A stretch of 64,000 bases of DNA, from contig WHVD01000047.1 in the NCBI GenBank assembly GCA_015178975.1, positions 372,001 through 436,000 on the forward strand. Reading direction: 5' to 3'. This document shows positions 55,003 to 64,000 of the stretch, one piece after another (positions within the stretch are counted from its first letter, which is position 1; every line of letters starts with the position of its first letter). The DNA is from Hysterangium stoloniferum. Taxonomy: Eukaryota; Basidiomycota; Agaricomycetes; Hysterangiales; Hysterangiaceae. Made by a program: the position numbers and the translations under genes. The notes beneath the pieces were generated by a model. It saw only the letters and a list, made by a program, of their open reading frames with translations, ran no database searches and was not told the DNA's origin.

Positions 55003-55740
55003 TACTTACACCACTAAGTTGCTGGGTGTAAAATAGAACCGGCAAACAGTCTCATGTAACAATTCCATACTGACATTGATTGGGGAGCAAAGTTCTATAT
55101 ATACAAAAGAAAATGTGATGTCGGCACATTGCATAGAACTTGGAACCCTCTAATGTGCCAGTGAGTGCGGAAAAGATGCTAAGGCTTACCTGTAGATGAG
55201 CACAAGACGAGGAACATACATTGATTCTTAATTTGGAGACTGGTGTTATCTAGGCTTCAGGCATCCACCACTCAAACCTGAAGTCCGCGAATTGTGGCGA
55301 ACTTCCAAGTAGAATCAGATTCCAAAGTGGCGGCCTTGTGTGTGACAACTCATGTGGTACTATCTACTTGAAAAAAAAAGTTTCTATTAATGATACAGCT
55401 AATCTACATGAGTATCTCATTCTACTTTTCAACGTGTCAGTGGTCAATGTTCTTGCATTCTGAATCACGAGGCGTGGAGTATTCCAAGATCTGGAGCAGA
55501 TACGAACACCATGAATAAGGAGACCTTCAGAATGAAGCTGCATATTCTCTTACAAACCCTTAACTCCCCTCGGCCAATTTTCACCGTGAAAGGGTCCAAT
55601 CACACGTAGCACAAACAAAGCCCAAAAGCTGGGTGCATACCTGCATCAAACAGTCCATCTGTCATGAGATTTCCCCTGTGGAATTGACTGATAAGTCTGC
55701 TATAGAATAAATGAGATCTGGCACTTACATTGCTCATAGC
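55003..55740 (-). repeat. inverted segmental duplication, copy 2
   Basis: Reverse-complement match of 37962-38700. It carries a stop within the stretch that is open in copy 1 and small indels, and has lost several CpG sites. Family D LTRs lie on both sides, in opposite orientation. Confidence 0.7.
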
Positions 55741-55825
55741 GGACTCAGCTGATACGTTGGAGGCCCTTATTTAGTTCTTAGGAGCCATACTGCCACCCAT
55801 AACGACTGGGACCATTCCATGTGTG

Positions 55826-56904
55826 TGTTAAGAGCAGAAACTGATGGATGTTGATAGACCGACGGGGACTGAACAGAAGGACTTGGCTTCAGCTTATGTG
55901 CTGCACCCTCGCAAGTTACCGTTGGGTGTCCTTAAATTTCGGGCAGGTGGAAACTAGTCCTGTCAAGTAAACCTCTCAGTAAACTACCGATCGGAAACCG
56001 AAGGATAAGTCGAGGGTTGGGCTGAGGAGTCGGAGACAGAGAGAGTCGGAGACAGAGAGAGTTGGAGACAGAGAGAGTCGGAGACTGAGAGAGTCGGAGA
56101 CTGAGAGAGTCGGAGACTGAGAGAGTCGGAGACTGAGAGAGTCGGAGACTGAGAGAGTCGGAGACTGAGAGAGTCGGAGACTGAGAGAGTCGGAGACTGA
56201 GAGAGTCGGAGACTGAGAGGTTGAAGTCGTAAATGTAGGTTGAAGTCGTAAATGTAGGTTGAAGTCGTAAATGTAGGTTGAAGTCGTAAATGTAGGTTGA
56301 AGTCGTAAATGTAGATTGAAGTCGTAAATGTAGGTTGAAGTCGTAAATGTAGGTTGAATTGTAAATCGGATGGAGTCGGAATGTGGTGGTTGTGAATAGA
56401 TAATGGAGTCGGAAATTAGAGGGGTATCTAAGTTGATCTAAGTTGATATTCTGATTGATCTAATAACTACATTTACAGTGGGTTTTTATATGAGTTGTCG
56501 GCATCTAGAAACTACTAACTAAGGGAAGAGCGGAAACTCTATTTGACAAATAGACTTGACTAGAAACCGGAAGGTTACAATAAGATCGGAAGCTGAGATT
56601 TAGCCGAGAGTGGAATTATGAAAAAGGGAATAGTCCACGGGCTACAAGTATATACGGGCATATGTGAAACATAGAGTAAAATGGATCATCATAATGAAAG
56701 GGGACATATCAAAGCATAACCAGATGGTACGAGTATATTTGACAGGGGCGTAAATGGGGTTTGATCGCCGTGAAGGTACACATTAGTGTCGGTGTTCCGA
56801 AGGTTGCCGAAATGATGACCTGATCAATAACTTGGAACATCGATAGATGGTAGTATTCTCGGAGACCATCGGGTTGTGACATGGGTTATGACACGGTCGT
56901 AACA
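55826..56904 (-). repeat. family D solo LTR (inverted), longest copy
   Basis: 1079 bp, duplication GTGTG (55821-55825 and 56905-56909). Its extra length comes from two tandem arrays in U5. Confidence 0.92.
56028..56356. repeat. two adjacent minisatellites inside a family D LTR
   Basis: About 12 copies of a 16-bp unit (AGTCGGAGACTGAGAG, the first few with CAGAGAG) at 56028-56219, then about seven copies of a 19-bp unit (GTTGAAGTCGTAAATGTAG) to 56356. Other family D copies have fewer of the first unit and only a single 19-bp unit. Confidence 0.9.
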
Positions 56905-56909
56905 GTGTG

Positions 56910-57423
56910 GCATTGATGGCACCTCATACGTCAAAGGCAGGGTCCATTACTGTATCCTCCGATGGGTCTGATTTAAATTTAAATTATTGATGGATGAGGA
57001 GCAGTAATAAATAATGCACATTCGACTTGAAATTTCTACTTTAACTCTGCGACTCCTGGAACATACTGCACACAATATCATCTGTCATTGTTTCCCCTAC
57101 TGCATACCATGCCTCTCAGTTTGTGCCCCTCTCATTGACTTTAGAGTGACTCCATAGCTGAGCAACACGACTTTAACCCCAGAGCTCACCTCTGGTATAA
57201 TTGCTGTGTGTCTATTTTCACATGGGGATAGACTTTTTCATTGGTCTCTGGGGGTACCAGTCAATACCATCACAGTGGATGTGTTTCATGCCATCAACCT
57301 GTAGGTCCTTGGAAGTATGAATACAAATGTCGGGACTCTAGAAGCATTTTTCCTGTTATTAAGATAGGTATCTAATATCTATTGCCCTCTTTCTAATCTC
57401 ACCTTTATTAATCACTAGGTTCT
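56910..57423. other. nothing firmly supported
   Basis: Repeat-poor sequence to the left of a small open frame. A stretch ending in TTATTAATCACTAG before 57419 could be an intron acceptor. Confidence 0.3.
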
Positions 57424-57678
57424 TTGGGGACTAGCAATTTAGCCAATCTCGACAATTTGCTCCACACTGTCCCATTGGTCACGGAAGGCAGCACCGAGCC
57501 ATTCATTTGTTGCATTTGGGTTCGTCAGGCCATTCTGGCAATGCACAATGTGGGTATTGTTACTTGTCCTGACATCATGGCCTTGGAGGAGGAGGTGAAG
57601 ACTTTAGGTACTGCCCAAGATGCGGTGATGGTGCGTGGCGGTGGCGGTATTCTTTGCACTGCTACCACCTGTTCATGA
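57424..57678 (+). CDS. hypothetical fragment, possible last exon
   Basis: 84 open codons ending in a Gly-rich VRGGGGILC stretch, preceded by a plausible acceptor (CACTAG) at about 57419. No family recognised. May be a retroelement or host relic; low confidence that it is a gene. Confidence 0.25.
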   Translation: MGTSNLANLDNLLHTVPLVTEGSTEPFICCIWVRQAILAMHNVGIVTCPDIMALEEEVKTLGTAQDAVMVRGGGGILCTATTCS

Positions 57679-57901
57679 ACTTATATATGCCGCTAATATT
57701 GTACTTCAATTCCTTATCTTACACAATTATTAAAGCTATCCCGTACAATGATCATAAGAGGAAGACGTCCCGCCCCTACCCCAACATTTCGGGCATGTTG
57801 ACAATATAGAGAGTTCAATCCTGCATTTTCTGGAATTCCGTCTTCCTAGTTACTACAGTTATTGTATATGTAAGATTTTGAGGGGGAGTAAAGGGGTATG
57901 T

Positions 57902-59038
57902 TTGGAAGCCCATTGTCAAATGGGCTCACAGGTGGGTCACACAAGTTGACAGACCACAGTGTATTGTCTAGAACAAGACTGGATACAGAACGGTGTAGCA
58001 TACAGTAAGGTAAAGGAAGGAAAACTCCCAGGCTATATACACCATGATCACATTCAAATAGAACTAAAGCACAGAACAAAAGGTGAAACAAAAGGTGAGC
58101 ACATAAGACTGCTTACACCCCTTCTCACACAAAACAAAACCCACTACTCCAAATAACCAGGACTAAAAATGAATACATACAAGGCTGGGGTGTCATTCTC
58201 ATGACCCTCCCTGCACAAAAACCAACCCACTACCCCAAATTCCACCCTGCTGGACAGTCTTTGTCAATGTGGAGCTTCAGGCAGTGGAGTCTGTAAACTC
58301 AGCCCAGGAAAACACATGATGATGACAGAAATTGATACCTGTGGGAAAACAAACAAAACAAAGGAAGATCCAAAATAATGGCTTCTAATTGTCAATTATT
58401 CAGATAAAACCTTTCTCCAAAATGCAGGTGAGTATTTGGGAAATGAGGAATATCCAACAGTTTAAGAACCAAATGGTTACAGCATCAATCCTGGTACACA
58501 AAAGGGAACTGGTAGTGGCACTGACCACAAGAAGGGAAACAATTGCTACTTGACAGCAAGTAATGTGCAATAATTGTGGGATTAGACTATTTAGGAGTCC
58601 ATGTGTTGGTGTACGGGATGGGCACTTAAATAGTAGGATGGCAGCAATGGTGGTGATGGTGACACAGTGATGCACAATAGGTGATGATGATACAGATTGG
58701 GTTTGACCAGGAAGGTAAGAAAGTTGGTTTATTTTGGAAGGAATGAATGAGATTTAATGGAACAAAAGAGCCAAGGCTCTGGAGGGCCAAAACACAATGA
58801 AATGCTGGATATCAAATAATGAATGGCTGGTGTCATAAGAAAATGGAAGCCCATTGTCAAATCGGCTCACAGGTGGGTACAGGACCACAGTGTATTGTCT
58901 AGAATGAGACTGGATACAGAATGGTGTAGCATATGGTAAGGTAAAGGAAGGAAAACTCTCAGGCTATATACACCATGATCATGTGCAAATAGAACAAATG
59001 GGTAGAACAAATGGTGAAACAAAAGGTGAGTGTGTAAG
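57902..59038. repeat. pair of direct repeats of about 190-200 bp
   Basis: About 57902-58107 and 58848-59038 match closely (TGGAAGCCCATTGTCAAAT start, GTGTATTGTCTAGAA core, AAACAAAAGGTGAG near the end), separated by about 740 bp. They might be LTRs of a small element, but I found no target duplication. Confidence 0.6.
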
Positions 59039-59275
59039 GTGGGGTGCCAGGTTACAATGTTATAGTAAATTCCTTAGGTATGACTTATCCGGAGTTTGAT
59101 ACCTGTAAATGGAGAGCAAATTCATCACCCAAATGTTTTAATCATATTATTATATTTTATATTTTTACAAGTAGCACTGGCTTAGAAGCCAACTTAAAAT
59201 CTCATTAATGTGAAAAAGACTTAACTGCAAACAACTACACTTGTAGTGGCTGAATGACCTCTGATTTGGATAACT

Positions 59276-59600
59276 GTTAGGACCAGGAAACCCACCAGTA
59301 CCAAGACCCCATCCTATATACCCTCAACCCTCTTTAGTGCACAAACCATGCACTGGATCCCAACCAGACACTCTGGACCCCCTTGTTCTCAATCTGTCTT
59401 TGCCCATTTGACATCTGGTTCAGTTTACCCCTTGTTCCCAATCTGTTTGACATCTGGTTTATTGTGTTATTGTATACCTGTTATGTCTTTTTGTATGTCT
59501 GAATTAGTAGTACAATAGTCTACAGGTCTATATAGTCAAGTAGCTATCTGTACATACAATCCAATCAGAAAACCAACTTAGCTTTGACTTAGTATGGACT
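59276..59600 (+). repeat. old LTR fragment resembling family B
   Basis: Starts TGTTAGGACCAGGAAACCCACCAG, like a CpG-depleted family B start, with TATATAG and ACAATCCAATCAGAAAACC before the miniature element inserted at 59601. Confidence 0.55.
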
Positions 59601-60648
59601 TGTAAGAATATGCAATGGGATTTCATGTGGGTGAGGGGATGACAAAGTCCCTACCAAAATACATGTGATGACTAAGCTACTGTACAGTACTAAATAGCTG
59701 AGTGTAGTCAGACTGTGAGCACTCTCAACAGCTTGCAATATTCTAACACGCCCACTTTGCATGTTGTTGAGAACTTGTAGGAAATCCATATGTACCCACC
59801 AAGAATATAAACCCCTTTTCAATATAAGAAAAATACATCCACTCAATGCAAAACTCATCCGAAAATATGTTTGAAAATCCATCTGAAATCGAAAAATACG
59901 CCTGCGCCCACTAGACACAATCCATCCGAAAATCGAAGACACACCCACTGCACCCACTAGACACAATCCATCTGGTACTTTTGGCGTTGAATCGAACCTT
60001 GGAGTGACCCTTGCTCCTAGAACACATTCCCCCAACCTCCCAGACCACACCTCCACTATGTTAGCGTCAAATGGTACCTTCAGCTCACAATTCCTTGTAC
60101 ACATCCTCCTAACCTCCCGGATTTCACATGCTAGACTGCAGAGCCCTGCTCACAACTCCTAGTCCCCACAAATAACAGAATACTTCAGCCTGGCCACTCA
60201 TGGGATAACAGGTGCAAAGGTCAGTTCACAGAACTCAAAGTCAAATGTTGTTGTCTTCATCAAACCCATAGATGTACTTGGAACAGGTACAACAATCTGT
60301 GAGTCCATTCCCAATAAACCACACTCCATATACAGCTGCCACTCCACAGTTTCATTACTAGTCCCAATGCTGCACTTTGTAAGTCCACCTCTCATTGCAC
60401 TCAAAGATCAAAGGTGAGTGGCTTGACAATGACAAAAGGATAGTTTAGATGTAGTAGCAGTAGTTAAGCAAATTAGAGGCAACTAGCAGGGCCCATAACC
60501 TGTAAGAATATGCAATGGGATTTCATGTGGGTGAGGGGATGACAAAGTCCCTACCAAAATACATGTGATGACTAAGCTACTGTACAGTACTAAATAGCCG
60601 AGTGTAGTCAGACTGTGAGCACTCTCAATGGCTTGCAATATTCTAACA
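59601..60648 (+). mobile_element. TRIM-like miniature LTR element
   Basis: 1048 bp with two 148-bp direct terminal repeats (59601-59748 and 60501-60648), TGTAAGAATATGC..ATTCTAACA, and target duplication GGACT (59596-59600 and 60649-60653). The repeats differ at two CpG-derived sites. The 752-bp interior has no gag or pol; its longest frame (minus, 59589-60104) shows no family. No tRNA-type or 11-nt self-primer site and no clear purine tract found, so priming is unexplained. Orientation is arbitrary. Confidence 0.85.
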
Positions 60649-60653
60649 GGACT

Positions 60654-60923
60654 GAGGTATGTTACAGATATTAGTTCTTTTGTTATCTTTCACTTACCCT
60701 TATGATAGGTATTATATTTGTTATAAGGGACCCATTGACACTGGCATGTCAGGCACTTTAACTGATTTCCTCTCTCTTTCTCTGAGACTGATCTGAACAC
60801 ATGGCCGTATGTCCCCAAATATTTTTCCAAGACAGAATAGTTCGTGAAACCACAATATCCATTTTCTAAATAAATCCAACCCAGCAGATTTATCCTCACG
60901 TAAATAGATAATTGAGCGGGCAA
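60654..60923. other. boundary between repeats and host gene
   Basis: Short stretch, CpG content rising towards the alcohol dehydrogenase stop. Nothing recognised. Confidence 0.4.
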
Positions 60924-62385
60924 TCAGTTATCATCGGATACTCGCAAGGCGAATTTCCCCGCACGGTTGTCCTTGTGATAGTCTTCTAATAATACTTCTA
61001 CGTCTTCTAGTGCGTAAACACGCGTTTTCACTTCGATGCCTAAATGGTTGAGTAATACATTGTTAGTAAAATCAAAATGCTGTTTTGGGAATAAGTTAAC
61101 CATGTGCAGCGACTAGTCCAACCATCTCTTTCGTTGTTTCCAGGTCTCCCGGCATGGAGCCTTTAATGGTGAGGTCACGGATGATCAAATGATGATAATG
61201 TATCATCTGAAAGGCCATTCAAAGCATGCACGATGGACCATATAAGAACTTACGATGGGGTTGGGTGGCCTATCACAATGCAGCGTCAGATTCATGAAGA
61301 TCGTAACAAACAAAGTAGCCGCTTACAACCCAATGGCAACCAATAATCCATGCTTCCTTGTCAAGCCAAATCCAAAATCAAATGCTGCATTCGAGTCTGC
61401 TGCAACGATGGAAGCGTCTACGCCTTCTCCTCCGATTTCTTGCAATGCGTATTCTACACCCTTGGTCGCATTAATAGTAAAGTCCTGATGAAAACTGATT
61501 TAATGCGAGGGTTTCCACCATTTAGATAATAAATTAACCGACCGGTGCGTGCTTTAAGCCTCGTACAAGGTCCAATGGTGCTTGTCGTACATCCACCGCC
61601 ACAACGCGGAGTCCCATGCATTTCGCAAGCTGCACACCTAAGTGACCCAGGGCCTGGATAAAATTGTCAGTGGTATCGCCTTTTTCGTCTATGTGGGGCG
61701 TCACTTACTCCAATACCAATTATTGCTACCGTTTTACCCTTCTCCAGGTTCGCTTTCTTTAATCCGGCATATATTGTTGACCCTAGAAAATGTGGGGCTC
61801 AAATTAGAGTGTGCAAGTCACTCGTTACTCACCAGCACACATGAGGGGAGCAGCCATCTCGAACGGAAGACTCGCGGGAACAGGCACAACACATTTTTCA
61901 TCTGCAACCATAAACTCAGCGGCCGCGCCATCCACCGTGACTCCGAGGAGTTGAAGCCGTGGACAGGACCAAGGGTCATTACTCTGGCAATCGTCGCATT
62001 CTCCGCAAGAATTCTTGTAGGTCAAGGACGCTACTCTGTCCCCAACCTAATCAGCGGCTAATGGTGAGCTCAGAAATGTAAATACCTCCCCCCCCCCTCA
62101 AATTACCTTGATATCGGTAACCTTGCTGCCAACAGCCACTACTATTCCTGCTCCCTCGTGAGAGGGAATCATAGGTAGCCCAGCATTAGGCGGGAGACCT
62201 TTTCCTATCTCGTTGTTCTGAACCATGAGGTCGCTGTGGCAATAACCTGCTACGATTATCTTGACCAATACTTCATTGTCCTTTTCAATTCTTGGAACAG
62301 GAATATCTTGAGAGAGTTTATAGGGTGCTTTGTACTCAACAATTTGAAGACCCCTCATTACTTTAGGGATGTTAGGGTTCGTCAT
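60924..62385 (-). CDS. zinc-dependent alcohol dehydrogenase (MDR family)
   Basis: A multi-exon minus-strand gene: ATG at 62383-62385, exon 1 to about 62104, exon 2 about 61835-62046, further exons to the stop at 60924-60926. Catalytic zinc ligands lie in AGYCHSDLMV and PSHEGAG, with a third Cys in PLMCAG. The structural zinc loop CGECDDC-x7-C is complete. The NAD-binding fold appears as AIIGIG, intron, ALGHLGVQLAKCMGLRVVAVD. The C-terminus has HHHLIIRDLTIKGS, and the last codons read KFALRVSDDN. It should oxidise primary alcohols or reduce aldehydes in the cytosol, like fungal ADH1-type enzymes. No inactivating change seen; some internal exon ends are approximate. Confidence 0.92.
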
Positions 62386-62718
62386 GACGGTTGGCAGTTC
62401 TAACTATCTTGCCTAGCCATATGTGTATATATAGTGAAGCAGGTTATCTATAAATATGGGCCATGGCCTAGCAGTGTCTCACGAATGTGAGACTACATTT
62501 CTCATGACTGTGAGAGTACATGAACCTTGGGATCTATGTATAACCAACAGCTCCTCAAACAATGTCATGTCGGACTGATTCGATGACCCGTGTGGACGTA
62601 GTCAAGCTCGCAAAAGAATCGTCATTGTTTACAATAAGAAAAGGAAAGGAAAGGAAAATTGTTTACCGTACTTAGACATGCGGCTGAGTTAGTTGCCTGA
62701 TATCCTCGTCAATACCAA
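62386..62718. other. short intergenic region with a small inverted repeat
   Basis: Upstream of the alcohol dehydrogenase start and downstream of the peptidase stop. Near 62478-62518, TCTCACGAATGTGAGA and TCTCATGACTGTGAGA form two small imperfect hairpins. Presumed promoter of the dehydrogenase; no factor site assigned. Confidence 0.45.
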
Positions 62719-64000
62719 TCAGAGAGACCCGGAGCAAACACCCTCGACCCATTCAACTTCTTTCCCAACAGTGGTTAGGACATCACACCCATCCGCAGTT
62801 ATCGCAACAACATCTTCAATGCGCACACCACCAACAGGTTCATACCTCGCCAGAACATCATTATTGATGAATGGCGAGTCGCGCACCGGTGCGAGGAGAT
62901 GCGGAGAGAAATAACATCCAGGCTCGACAGTCTATCCATTACTCAAAATTTTTGTTTTTGTTGCGATGGCGAACTATACTCACAACGACCATTCCAGCCT
63001 CCAATGGTAGCCTCAATCTAAGATAGTCGTAGAACTTAGAATTAGTCTGTTTGGCGATTTCGCTTTGGAAAGGTCTGCCTTCCGCTCCAATAGGCTTACT
63101 CGCGCTGGGGACATCATGAACGTCTAGACCAATAGAATGACCAACACCGTGGGGAACTGGAGATGGGGTATTTGGCAAAGTACTAAAGGAAAAAAGAAAA
63201 AGAATACACACAGAATGCAGCGGACACTCCAGAGGCGAGGATATCCTCCTCCGAGCCTTTGAATATTGCAAGTGACAAAAAGCCCTGGATTAGGATGCGA
63301 TGACAGAGAAGCTGAACGGCATCCCAGTGAAGCGAGGGCTTCAAGGCCTTTATGGAGTCCTACGGGAGGGATATTAGCTTCTGTTGGAGAAGCGGTTATA
63401 GGACACACATTCTGCATCTTAAGTACGAGCGAATATATGTCTTTGGCCTCTGGGGTGAATTTACCCCCATTACCGACGGGCATGGTGCGTGTTACTGATG
63501 TACAGCAATAATTAACTTCAGCTCATATAAAATACAATTAAAAAACTTACTATCGCTGGCGTAATTGTGGAATTCAGCGCCAGCGTCGATCAACAATACT
63601 GTTGTGCTAGCTATAATCGAACTGCGGTCGAGGGTCTCATTGACGTACCTTGGGGTAACAGATTTCTTTTTTCATCGTGTGCAAGATCTTCAGAGTGCGC
63701 ATGGCCATTCGAGATGGGCCCCCAAGAGAATTCTTTATCATTACAACAGTAATGTAATGTTGCTGCTCTCGTTGAAGCCGCCACTATTGGAAGATAGGCT
63801 TGATGAACAGCACTGGTATCGTTGGGTCAGGTTTTCAGGGAAAAAAGAGAGAAAGAGAGGAAACTTGCCCTTCTCTCCTACAACTTGCAACAAATACTGC
63901 CTCGGCTTCTGCCTCTTTCTGGATGAGCCATTCCCCAGGTAGTGGGGGGTTACCACCTTTCTCTCGGTGTATTAACCCTTTCACAGCTTTCCCCAATAGT
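62719..64000 (-). CDS. Xaa-Pro dipeptidase/aminopeptidase, peptidase family M24 (5' end beyond window)
   Basis: A multi-exon minus-strand gene entering from the right edge; stop at 62719-62721. In order: AEAEAVFVASC, AYLPIVAASTRAATLHY, TTVLLIDAGAEFHNYASD (two metal Asp), VTRTMPVGNGGKFTPEAKDIY, GVGHSIGLDVHDVP (metal His), LEAGMVV then an exon beginning TVEPGCYFSPHLL (metal Glu), and GGVRIEDVVAIT (last metal Glu). This is the prolidase pattern of the pita-bread fold, cleaving Xaa-Pro bonds with two metal ions in the cytosol. The N-terminal domain lies outside the window. Introns of about 50-60 nt at several places. Confidence 0.9.

Noticed and set aside
56028..56356. Regular repeat array considered as a CRISPR
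   Set aside because: Units are contiguous with no spacers, and the DNA is eukaryotic; it is a minisatellite in an LTR.
59749..59765. tRNA or self-primer site in the miniature LTR element
   Set aside because: The bases after its 5' LTR do not start with TGG and have no 11-nt complement in the LTR that I could find.
59589..60104. 171-codon minus-strand frame in the miniature LTR element
   Set aside because: It crosses the element boundary and LTR, has no recognisable domain, and the interior contains short direct repeats that inflate open frames.

Overview
The window looks like nuclear DNA of a filamentous basidiomycete, probably an Agaricomycete. The host genes carry many short introns of about 38-63 nt with GT..AG ends. 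The dominant repeats are chromodomain-bearing Ty3/gypsy retrotransposons, and the recognisable host proteins (Arp8, a Con7-like C2H2 factor, a fungal APH-like kinase) are typical fungal families. Genus and species cannot be read from the sequence.

Layout. 1-15.7 kb is retrotransposon: a coding-dead family B LTR element (1178-5947), then a young, nearly complete family A chromovirus (7644-14356, target duplication CTCAA) sitting inside the pol gene of an older, CpG-depleted relative (6254-7643 and 14357-15487). 15.7-28.2 kb is a gene-bearing island with three host genes on the minus strand: a Con7-like transcription factor (17517-19264), the INO80 subunit Arp8 (21809-24770) and a nitronate monooxygenase (25463-26710). 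28.2-57 kb is a pile of nested insertions: solo LTRs of at least eight families (A-H), most with perfect 5-bp target duplications, two families of GGAGG..CCTCC MITE-like elements with 3-bp duplications, decayed gypsy pol pieces, a copia scrap, a Tc1-like transposase relic and an inverted duplication. Within it lie an intact-looking phosphotransferase gene (39058-39876) and a Gag-like relic (40159-41498). 57-60.7 kb holds low-copy repeats and a 1048-bp miniature LTR element with 148-bp LTRs. 60.9-64 kb returns to host genes on the minus strand: a zinc alcohol dehydrogenase (60924-62385) and a prolidase-type M24 peptidase running off the right edge.

The most interesting signals are in the retrotransposon control regions. 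In families A and B the predicted first 11 nt of the transcript, about 33-35 bp after the TATA box, are exactly complementary to an 11-nt site two bases after the 5' LTR. This is the arrangement of the self-priming Tf1/sushi group. Five otherwise dissimilar LTR families share a transcribed hairpin (GGC and CARC arms pairing with GYTG and GCC around a CATAA/TATAA-type loop) with a compensatory change in one family, and three independent insertions lie at or beside it. All differences I could find between the paired LTRs of the young element and of the miniature element lie at ancestral CpG sites, pointing to methylation-linked decay. All coordinates were read by eye; splice sites and ends may be off by a few bases.
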